A stretch of DNA of 5,096 nt from CAMYLR01 sp039590215 (GTDB lineage Bacteria; Gemmatimonadota; Gemmatimonadetes; JACCXV01; JAHWKZ01), in the NCBI GenBank assembly GCA_039590215.1, contig JBDHFX010000117.1, positions 1 through 5,096 of the forward strand, written 5' to 3'. How positions within the stretch are numbered: position 1 is the first letter of the stretch; the number at the start of each line of letters is the position of its first letter. This document shows, in pieces, positions 1-5,096 of the stretch. The notes beneath the pieces were generated by a model. That model was given only the letters and a program-made list of their open reading frames with translations. It had not been told where the DNA came from and made no database searches. Both the position numbers and the translations under genes were made by a program.

Positions 1-1
1 G

Positions 2-442
2 GCGGCCATGCTGCATGATATCGGAATGGCGAAAACCCGCGAGAGCTGGGACAGCGATATGCGGCTGCCCCCGAAGCTGTTCGACACCGCCATTCGCCAG
101 CACCCGGAAAAGGGATACGAGAGACTCCAGGAGATCACCGGAATGACCGGCGACATCGCGCGCATGGTGCTCGAGGAGCACGAGCGGATGGATGGAACCG
201 GGTATCCGGAGGGGATGTCGGGTGAGACGATCGATCCCGGCGCTCGCGTCTTGGCGGTGTGCGACACGCTCGAGGCGCTGACCCATCCGCGACCGTTCCG
301 CGAGCACCTGGCTCTTGGCGAAGCGCTCTCGCGACTACAGATTCTGGGACAGTACACGTTGGACTCAACCATCGTGCAGTCACTGACCGAGACGATTGGT
401 CACTTGATGCCATCTCTGGATAGCGAAGCCGACGCCGTTTGA
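2..442 (+). CDS. HD-GYP-type phosphodiesterase-like protein, 5' truncated by window edge
   Basis: The gene enters from the left; the reading frame is open from base 2, so the ATG at 8 is probably internal because it sits inside the catalytic core. Counting from that Met, the HDIG motif is H3-D4-I5-G6, the next metal-ligand His is in QHPEKG (H32), the GYP signature is EHERMDGTGYPEG (57-69), and the last ligand Asp is in AVCDTLEAL (D86), followed by a RPFRE motif like the family's RPYRE. Order and spacing match HD-GYP domains, which usually hydrolyse cyclic di-GMP with a bi- or trinuclear metal centre. Two usual residues differ: HDIGK is HDIGM (M7), and the first His of HHExxDGxGYP is Glu (E57). 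Activity may therefore be altered or lost. Any N-terminal sensor or receiver domain lies outside the window. The family call is firm; the catalytic status is not. Confidence 0.85.
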   Translation, partial: AAMLHDIGMAKTRESWDSDMRLPPKLFDTAIRQHPEKGYERLQEITGMTGDIARMVLEEHERMDGTGYPEGMSGETIDPGARVLAVCDTLEALTHPRPFREHLALGEALSRLQILGQYTLDSTIVQSLTETIGHLMPSLDSEADAV

Positions 443-448
443 TCCTCC

Positions 449-1396
449 ATGCCTGACCCCCGCCCGGGGCCGGTCATCGTCGCGATCGGCGGTGGCAAAG
501 GTGGGGTCGGAAAGTCGTTTCTAACGGCCAATCTGGCGTTGGCGCTAGCCCAGCGCGGAGCCACCACCGGGCGCCGCGTGGCGGCCGTCGACCTCGATTT
601 CGGCGGATCCAATCTCAATCTCTTCCTCGGCGAATCGCTGCCCGAACGCGAGTTGGCTGACTTCCTCGATGGCCGGGCCGACAACCTGGACGCGATCTCG
701 CAGCCGACCCAACTCGACAACCTGCGTTACGTAGCCGGGTCGTTCGACCTGATTACCGCCGTGGATCCTCTGCGCGACCGCAAGCTCGATCTGATCCGCG
801 CGCTGGTCGGGTTAGACGCCGATTACGTGTTGCTTGACCTGCCGGCCGGGAGCGCCCCGCCGACCCTCGACTTCTTCTTCCTGGGCGACATCAAGCTGGT
901 GGTGACGAACCCCGAGGCGACAGCGTTCCACAACGCGTACGGATTCCTCAAGAACTACTTGCTGCGACGACTGTTGACCGAGTTCCGTGATCGGAAGGAG
1001 ATCATGCATTTCATTCTCGATCACTATCGCTCGGCGGGAACGGTGGCCGAGGTCCGGGATCGTACGATCACCGGGCTGGTCGACAACGTCCGGGCCGAGT
1101 TTCCGTCGGTTCGACCGGAGGTGACCGGGATCCTGCAGGAGAACACACCGCTGCTGGTGCTGAACCGGGCTCGTAGTCGTCGGGACCGGCAGTTCTTGAC
1201 GCGGTTCCGGTCGGTGCTCGAGGACAATCTTGGGCTTGTTTGCCAGGCGCTCGGCGTAATACCGGAAAACCGACGCGTGGCGCGGGCGGTCCGCGATGGC
1301 GAGCCGTTCCTCCTCGCCCACCCTCGGCACAAGATCTCCAAACAGCTGATCGCGTGGGCGGACCAGCTGACCGATCGCCGGTTCCTTCGCCGGTGA
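449..1396 (+). CDS. MinD/FlhG-like P-loop ATPase (ParA/MinD superfamily)
   Basis: A 315-residue protein with a deviant Walker A motif GGGKGGVGKS (residues 14-23, signature Lys17 and P-loop Lys22), a Walker A'/switch I segment VDLDFGG (47-53, Asp48 and Asp50), a Walker B/switch II segment LLDLPAG (128-134, Asp130), and LVLNRAR (236-242) with the Asn typical of the nucleotide-base pocket. ATPases of this group dimerise on ATP and position or count structures such as flagella, septa or other polar assemblies. The sequence resembles the FlhG/FleN-like 'MinD/ParA' subgroup, which has a helical insertion before the LVLN strand (here about 173-235). No clear C-terminal amphipathic MinD-type membrane helix is seen. 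The ATG is two codons after the in-frame stop of the HD-GYP gene and lacks a good Shine-Dalgarno, so translation may depend on coupling. No flagellar or chemotaxis gene is visible, so the cargo is unknown. Confidence 0.88.
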   Translation: MPDPRPGPVIVAIGGGKGGVGKSFLTANLALALAQRGATTGRRVAAVDLDFGGSNLNLFLGESLPERELADFLDGRADNLDAISQPTQLDNLRYVAGSFDLITAVDPLRDRKLDLIRALVGLDADYVLLDLPAGSAPPTLDFFFLGDIKLVVTNPEATAFHNAYGFLKNYLLRRLLTEFRDRKEIMHFILDHYRSAGTVAEVRDRTITGLVDNVRAEFPSVRPEVTGILQENTPLLVLNRARSRRDRQFLTRFRSVLEDNLGLVCQALGVIPENRRVARAVRDGEPFLLAHPRHKISKQLIAWADQLTDRRFLRR

Positions 1397-2187
1397 CCGA
1401 CCGTCGGCCGCGCGGCGGGCTCAAGGCTGTGCTCTGGTGGCCATACGCGCTCGTCCGAACGCTCTACTGCTGGACCGCGCTGGCAATCCTGACCATCGGA
1501 CTGGCCGTGTTCTACGTGCCGACGGCGGCGATCATTCCCAACAGTCGGCTTGTCAAAGCGTATGAGCGGTTCTGGGTGTGGTTCATCCTGCGTGGATCAA
1601 ACGTCGGTCTTTCTGGCCACGGATTGGACAACGTCGTAAGCGGACAATCGTATATCGTGATGGCTAACCACCGGAGCATGTACGACATCCCCGCGCTCCA
1701 CTACCTTCTGGGGAAGAATCGGGATCTGCGGTGGATCGGAAAGCGCGAGATGCTGAGGGTGCCGTTTTTCGGTTGGGCGTTCGCGCTCAGCCGGCATATC
1801 GCGATCGACCGGCAGAATCGCGACACGTCGATCGCGGCGCTCAGGGAGGCTGCGGCCAACAGCGCTGAGGGCGTGTCGTTCGTGATCATGCCCGAGGGAA
1901 CCCGGAGCATGGACCGTCGGCTGGCACCGTTCAAGAAGGGCGGCTTCCACCTTGCGGTCGATACCGGCTTGCCGATCCTGCCGGTCGCCATCGCCGGGAC
2001 TGAGCAGCTGATGAGGAAAGGCGAGTGGTGGATCCTACCGGGATCGATCGACGTCTTTGTGCGACCGCCAGTCGATGCCGCGGGTTACGACAAGCACCGG
2101 CTTGAAGAGTTCCGCCAGCGAGTGTGGACCGAGATCCGCGATGCGTTGCCGGATCTTCCGACCGAGGCAGAAAGCGGGGCAGCGTGA
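1393..2187 (+). CDS. plsC: 1-acyl-sn-glycerol-3-phosphate acyltransferase (PlsC family)
   Basis: A 264-residue lysophospholipid acyltransferase, predicted to acylate the sn-2 position of lysophosphatidic acid at the inner membrane to give phosphatidic acid, the precursor of membrane phospholipids. Visible motifs in order are one hydrophobic N-terminal segment (about 23-47), the catalytic HX4D as NHRSMYD (H93, D98), block II GKREMLRVPFFGW (116-128), the glycerolphosphate-binding PEGTRS (167-172), and block IV LPILPVAIAGT (193-203). The length is normal for the family. The GTG at 1393 is chosen because it overlaps the upstream TGA as GTGA and puts the membrane segment at the usual distance from the N terminus. 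An ATG at 1240 would add 51 low-complexity Pro/Arg-rich residues read over the end of the ATPase gene and is unlikely. Related acyltransferases that modify other lysolipids or ornithine lipids share these motifs, so the exact acceptor is inferred. Confidence 0.9.
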   Translation: MTDRRPRGGLKAVLWWPYALVRTLYCWTALAILTIGLAVFYVPTAAIIPNSRLVKAYERFWVWFILRGSNVGLSGHGLDNVVSGQSYIVMANHRSMYDIPALHYLLGKNRDLRWIGKREMLRVPFFGWAFALSRHIAIDRQNRDTSIAALREAAANSAEGVSFVIMPEGTRSMDRRLAPFKKGGFHLAVDTGLPILPVAIAGTEQLMRKGEWWILPGSIDVFVRPPVDAAGYDKHRLEEFRQRVWTEIRDALPDLPTEAESGAA

Positions 2188-2693
2188 ACGAAGACATAGG
2201 CGCGGCGCAGCCTAGGGTATCCAAGTCAGCCTACGAAGCGGTGCAGGACGAGCTACTGGGTACGATCGAACGCGCACCCGATCTGGCCGAGGCATACCAA
2301 CGGGTGTGCGACGAGCTGTACGTCGTATTTGAGCACTACTCGTGGATCGGGATCTACAGCGTCGATGGTAACGATCTGGTGCTCTCGGCCTGGAGCGGAC
2401 CAGAGGAGACCGAGCACACCCGCATCGGGATCGGCGAGGGGATCTGCGGCTTGGCCGCCGCGACCGGAGAGACCGAGCTCGTCCCAGACGTCGCCGAGCG
2501 CCCCGAGTTCATCGCTTGTTTTCCATCCACCAAGTCGGAAATCGTGGTCCCAATTCACGGAGCCGAGGGAGTCGTTGGCGAGATCGATATCGACTCCGAC
2601 TGGCTGGACGCGTTCGGCGAGATCGACCGGGAGTTTCTCGAGGTGATCGCGACAGCGCTGGGGACCAAAGCTTCGAGCCCAACAGAGGCGTGA
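2184..2693 (+). CDS. GAF-domain protein, free methionine-(R)-sulfoxide reductase-like
   Basis: A 169-residue protein that is essentially one GAF domain (about 35-160). It follows the fRMsr pattern closely: SWIGIY (53-58), TRIGIGEGICG (79-89), ACFPSTKSEIVVP (111-123) and GEIDIDS (132-138). fRMsr reduces free Met-(R)-sulfoxide in the cytosol, using conserved cysteines and thioredoxin. From memory of the E. coli enzyme, Cys84, Cys94, Cys118, Glu125, Asp141 and Asp143 correspond by spacing to His78, Cys88, Cys112, Glu119, Asp135 and Asp137. Two of the three cysteines and all three acidic ligand-binding residues are therefore kept, while the first cysteine is His. It may be an enzyme with a two-cysteine cycle or a ligand-sensing GAF protein. 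The GTG overlaps the upstream TGA as GTGA. An ATG at 2124 would add 20 residues read out of frame over the acyltransferase end and is rejected. Confidence 0.75.
   Translation: MNEDIGAAQPRVSKSAYEAVQDELLGTIERAPDLAEAYQRVCDELYVVFEHYSWIGIYSVDGNDLVLSAWSGPEETEHTRIGIGEGICGLAAATGETELVPDVAERPEFIACFPSTKSEIVVPIHGAEGVVGEIDIDSDWLDAFGEIDREFLEVIATALGTKASSPTEA
2684..2688 (+). promoter_or_regulatory. Shine-Dalgarno site for the DUF6714-like gene
   Basis: AGAGG lies six bases before the GTG at 2695, inside the last codons of the GAF gene. It is the best ribosome-binding site in the window and supports GTG as the start of the next gene; no ATG is available nearby in that frame. Confidence 0.55.
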
Positions 2694-2694
2694 G

Positions 2695-3336
2695 GTGAGC
2701 GATCGGGATCGGGTGATCGAGACGATCCGCGAGGCCTTCGGCTCGAACGAGTATCCTGGCGATCCCTTTCTCCAGGGGAGCTTCGAGGGATGCGAACCGG
2801 CCGACTCTGTGGGGTCGTTTGTCGGACAAGAGGATTGGGAAACGGTCAGCCCTGAAGTCCTCGATGGGGCGGGTGCGCTGAACTTTTTTTCCGAGGCGGC
2901 CTTTCGGTTCTACATGCCAGCCTACATGATCGCCGATCTGCGGGAACAGCTCGTGAGGGAAGACCCCGTGTTCCATTTGGCGTTCGCGTTTCACGATATC
3001 TCGGTGGAGGTTCCAACCGAGTCGGGAACGTTCGTGCGGAAGACGGGGAAGTCGGAGTTCGTTAACCCCAGGCGATATGGCGCGATGACGTGGTACGATT
3101 ACGGGCGTAACAGGCTGTCGATCTTCTCCCGTGAAGAGGCGCAAGCAATCGTCGCGTATTTGAAGTACAGGCGCGCATCCGATCCGGACGGCCTGAACCA
3201 CGCGTCGATCGACGCCGCGCTCAACGAGTACTGGCTCGATCGCGCTTCGAATGCCCCATCCAGGAACGATTTGAAGACACACCTGGACGAAGAGGAGCGT
3301 TTTATGCGCAGCATCAACCCGGACTTCAATTCATGA
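2695..3336 (+). CDS. DUF6714-like protein of unknown function
   Basis: A 213-residue soluble protein with no signal peptide or membrane segment. The segment ALNFFSEAAFRFYMPAYM (61-78), preceded by a Gly/Trp region (SFVGQEDWETV, 41-51) and followed by RLSIFSREEAQAIVAYLKYR (140-159), resembles the DUF6714 family: an N-terminal 'I..AF' helix, an 'AL.F.S.EAFR.Y.PAYM' core, and a C-terminal helix after a 'L..F...E..A' segment. The family assignment is from memory and no function is known. The C-terminal tail (about 185-213) is charged and probably variable. The GTG start is set by the AGAGG site six bases upstream, one base after the GAF stop. The 3' end overlaps the amidohydrolase start by 4 nt (ATGA). 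A run of seven T at 2884-2890 encodes Phe64-Phe65 and does not break the frame. Confidence 0.65.
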   Translation: MSDRDRVIETIREAFGSNEYPGDPFLQGSFEGCEPADSVGSFVGQEDWETVSPEVLDGAGALNFFSEAAFRFYMPAYMIADLREQLVREDPVFHLAFAFHDISVEVPTESGTFVRKTGKSEFVNPRRYGAMTWYDYGRNRLSIFSREEAQAIVAYLKYRRASDPDGLNHASIDAALNEYWLDRASNAPSRNDLKTHLDEEERFMRSINPDFNS

Positions 3337-5024
3337 TGCGGGCCACGCTCTGCCTGCTACTGGCGCTCGCGACCCCTGCGGGAGTTCACGCGCAGCAGCC
3401 GACCGTCGAGGGTTCGGTTCTGCTCGAAAACGGTCGTGTCTGGACCAACGACCCGGATCAACCTCTGGCTACTGGGGTCGTTATCGACGGCGATCGGATC
3501 ACGTGGGTGGGGGAGAGCGAGTTGGCGCCGGTCAGTCCCGCCACCCGCCGGATCGATCTTCGCGGACACCGCGTCGTGCCGGGCTTTAACGATGCCCACA
3601 CGCACTTTGTGGACGGCGGCTTCACGCTGTTGGCGCCGGATCTACTGACGTCCAACAGCGCCGAAGAGTTCGTGCGCCGCTTGGGCGAGTACGCGCGGAC
3701 GCTGCCACCGGGCCGTTGGATCGACCTACACGCGGCGTGGGATCACGAACGGTGGCCCGGTCATCTGCTGCCGTCGCGCGACTTGATCGATCCGGTAACA
3801 CCGGACAACCCGGTGTGGATGCGGCGTCCCGACGGGCACGTCGGCCTCGCCAACTCGTTGGCGCTCGAGCTGGCGGGAGTGAATCGCTCTACGCCCGATC
3901 CACCCGGTGGTCGAATCGATCGTGACTCGAGCGGTGAGCCGACGGGAATCCTGCGCGATGCGCACGACCTGATCCGGCCTTCCATACCACCGATCTCGGA
4001 AGATCAATACCGCGAAGCGCTCGATGCCGCTCTCGCGCATGCCGCCCGCATTGGCGTCACGACAGTTCAAGACATGTGCTACGAGTCGGGTTCGGCCGGG
4101 GAGCGGCTGCTCGAGTCGTACGCACAAGAGGGCAAGCTGACGGCGCGGTTCTACTGCCGGACGGCGCTCAGCGATTGGGCCGTGCCGGCCGCAGCCGGTG
4201 TCACTGCCGGGTCGGGCGACTCTTGGGTTCGCACAGGGAGCCTCAAGACGTACGCCGACGGCGCGTTGGGCTCGTCGACCGCGTACATGTTCGAGCCCTA
4301 CACCGACAACGCCGACAACCGGGGGCTCCTGGGTGACGTGATGCTCCCGATCGACACGTTTTACAGGCTGGCGGCGGGCGCCGACCAGGCTCGCCTGCAG
4401 CTGTCGGTTCACGCGATCGGCGACGCGGCGATCAGTCTGGTGATCGACCAGTTCGAACGCATCCAAGACGAAAACCCGATTTGGGATCGCCGCTTCCGCA
4501 TCGAACACGCCCAACACATGGCGCGCGAGGATTTCGCACGGCTTGCGAATCTTGGCGTGGTGGCGAGCGTACAGCCCTTCCACGCCATCGACGACGGTCG
4601 TTGGGCAGAACGAAAGATCGGCCCGGAGCGAGCCAAAACGACGTACCCGTTCCGATCGTTTCTCGATGCCGGCGTCCCGCTCGCATTCGGGACTGATTGG
4701 CCGGTCGCACCCTTGGAGCCGATGCGCAGCGTGTACGCCGCGGTGACACGGCGGACGTTGGATGACGCGAACCCCGACGGCTGGGTGCCGGAACAGAAGA
4801 TCACCGTCGAAGAAGCGTTGGCCGCATACACCAGCGGCTCGGCGTATGCCGAGTTTGCCGACCACGAGAAGGGCCGGATCGTGCTAGGCTATCTCGCTGA
4901 TCTCGTCGTGCTGTCTGAAGACCCGTTCGAGGTCGAGCCCGGGCGGCTCGAAGCGATCGAACCTGTGCTCACGATTGTCGGCGGTCGCGTCGTGTACGCC
5001 GCCGAGGGGTGGGCTGCGGAGTAA
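3333..5024 (+). CDS. YtcJ-like exported metal-dependent amidohydrolase (Amidohydro_3)
   Basis: A 563-residue amidohydrolase-superfamily enzyme. Residues 1-20 form a Sec signal peptide: a short basic start, the hydrophobic core LCLLLALATPAGV, and a likely cleavage at VHA|QQ. The mature enzyme should be periplasmic or secreted. A small N-terminal beta domain (about 26-82) leads to the metal site PGFNDAHTHF (83-92, His89 and His91). Further expected ligands are Lys305 in SLKTYADGALGS (303-314, possibly carboxylated), His360 in SVHAIGDAA, His392 in RIEHAQH and Asp455 in FGTDWPVAP. All catalytic motifs are present and the length is normal for the YtcJ group, which hydrolyses C-N bonds of amides or cyclic amides with mostly unknown substrates. 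The C-terminal KGRIVLGYLADLVVLSEDP (513-531) closes the beta domain. ATG 3333 overlaps the upstream TGA; the adjacent ATG at 3336 is an equal alternative and changes only one residue. The substrate cannot be read from the sequence. Confidence 0.92.
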   Translation: MMRATLCLLLALATPAGVHAQQPTVEGSVLLENGRVWTNDPDQPLATGVVIDGDRITWVGESELAPVSPATRRIDLRGHRVVPGFNDAHTHFVDGGFTLLAPDLLTSNSAEEFVRRLGEYARTLPPGRWIDLHAAWDHERWPGHLLPSRDLIDPVTPDNPVWMRRPDGHVGLANSLALELAGVNRSTPDPPGGRIDRDSSGEPTGILRDAHDLIRPSIPPISEDQYREALDAALAHAARIGVTTVQDMCYESGSAGERLLESYAQEGKLTARFYCRTALSDWAVPAAAGVTAGSGDSWVRTGSLKTYADGALGSSTAYMFEPYTDNADNRGLLGDVMLPIDTFYRLAAGADQARLQLSVHAIGDAAISLVIDQFERIQDENPIWDRRFRIEHAQHMAREDFARLANLGVVASVQPFHAIDDGRWAERKIGPERAKTTYPFRSFLDAGVPLAFGTDWPVAPLEPMRSVYAAVTRRTLDDANPDGWVPEQKITVEEALAAYTSGSAYAEFADHEKGRIVLGYLADLVVLSEDPFEVEPGRLEAIEPVLTIVGGRVVYAAEGWAAE

Positions 5025-5030
5025 GCTGCC

Positions 5031-5034
5031 GGAG
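5031..5034 (+). promoter_or_regulatory. possible Shine-Dalgarno site for the gene leaving the window
   Basis: GGAG lies six bases before a GTG at 5041, just after the amidohydrolase stop. Spacing is good but the site is short, so chance occurrence is possible. Confidence 0.35.
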
Positions 5035-5040
5035 ATCCGT

Positions 5041-5096
5041 GTGGTGCAACCGGTCATGAGCCTGGACATCGACAGCGACTACAACCGCCGAGTGCT
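5041..5096 (+). CDS. start of an unidentified gene, 3' truncated by window edge
   Basis: After the TAA of the amidohydrolase, a frame opens at GTG 5041 (with GTG 5044 and ATG 5056 in the same frame) and stays open to the right edge. It reads VVQPVMSLDIDSDYNRRVL. The GGAG at 5031 favours GTG 5041, giving a 16-nt gap and continuing the operon-like packing; ATG 5056 is the other candidate. Only about 18 codons are visible, and I do not recognise the family. No terminator hairpin separates it from the amidohydrolase gene. Confidence 0.45.
   Translation, partial: MVQPVMSLDIDSDYNRRV

Noticed and set aside
8..10. ATG at 8 as the true start of the HD-GYP gene
   Set aside because: The HD motif is only two residues later and the frame is open upstream with AA before the Met, matching the usual helix leading into HDIG; the real start is outside the window.
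1240..1392. N-terminal extension of the acyltransferase from ATG 1240
   Set aside because: It overlaps the ATPase gene by about 150 bases and encodes Pro/Arg/Gly-rich sequence typical of an off-frame reading; the GTGA overlap at 1393 gives a normal PlsC N terminus.
2124..2183. N-terminal extension of the GAF protein from ATG 2124
   Set aside because: The 20 added residues are an out-of-frame reading of the acyltransferase C terminus, and GTG 2184 overlaps the preceding stop.
2884..2890. Run of seven T as a possible slippage or programmed frameshift site
   Set aside because: The frame reads through normally with a well-conserved Phe-rich motif on both sides, so no frameshift is needed.
2509..3282. 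257-residue open frame on the minus strand
   Set aside because: It is antisense to the GAF and DUF6714-like genes, Arg-rich, lacks motifs and is explained by codon bias of the + strand genes.
3726..4865. Long 379-residue open frame on the minus strand
   Set aside because: It lies fully antisense to the amidohydrolase, is Arg/His/Val rich without any recognisable domain, and is the kind of shadow frame expected in GC-rich coding DNA.
1..5096. Search for CRISPR arrays, tRNA genes, insertion sequences or long inverted repeats
   Set aside because: Coding genes cover nearly the whole window, and reading it showed no repeated units, tRNA-like cloverleaf or transposase motifs.

Overview
This is a compact, GC-rich bacterial segment (I estimate about 60% G+C) in which every recognisable gene lies on the + strand. 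From position 2 to the end there is almost no non-coding DNA, and no RNA gene, mobile element, CRISPR array or terminator is visible. The organism cannot be named from this window. A FlhG/MinD-type ATPase, an HD-GYP-type protein and a Sec-exported amidohydrolase in a GC-rich genome would fit a Gram-negative such as a member of Gemmatimonadota, Acidobacteriota or Myxococcota, but that placement is inference only.

Layout: (1) 2-442, the 3' part of an HD-GYP-type phosphodiesterase-like gene that enters from the left, with two altered active-site positions; (2) 449-1396, a MinD/FlhG-like P-loop ATPase; (3) 1393-2187, a PlsC-type 1-acylglycerol-3-phosphate acyltransferase; (4) 2184-2693, a single-GAF-domain protein that matches free methionine-(R)-sulfoxide reductase except that the first of its three conserved cysteines is histidine; (5) 2695-3336, a DUF6714-like protein of unknown function; (6) 3333-5024, a YtcJ-like metal-dependent amidohydrolase with a signal peptide; (7) about 5041-5096, the start of another probable gene that runs off the right edge.

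The junctions are very tight: a 6-nt gap, two 4-nt GTGA overlaps, a 1-nt gap, a 4-nt ATGA overlap and a 16-nt gap. This points to one polycistronic unit with translational coupling. The products do not form one obvious pathway. They cover putative cyclic-nucleotide signalling, intracellular positioning, phospholipid synthesis, methionine oxide repair or sensing, an unknown protein and an exported hydrolase. I see no clear evidence of a novel defence or mobile system. The most interesting points are the altered HD-GYP and GAF active sites, the FlhG-like ATPase without visible flagellar genes, and a strong excess of GATC tetranucleotides.
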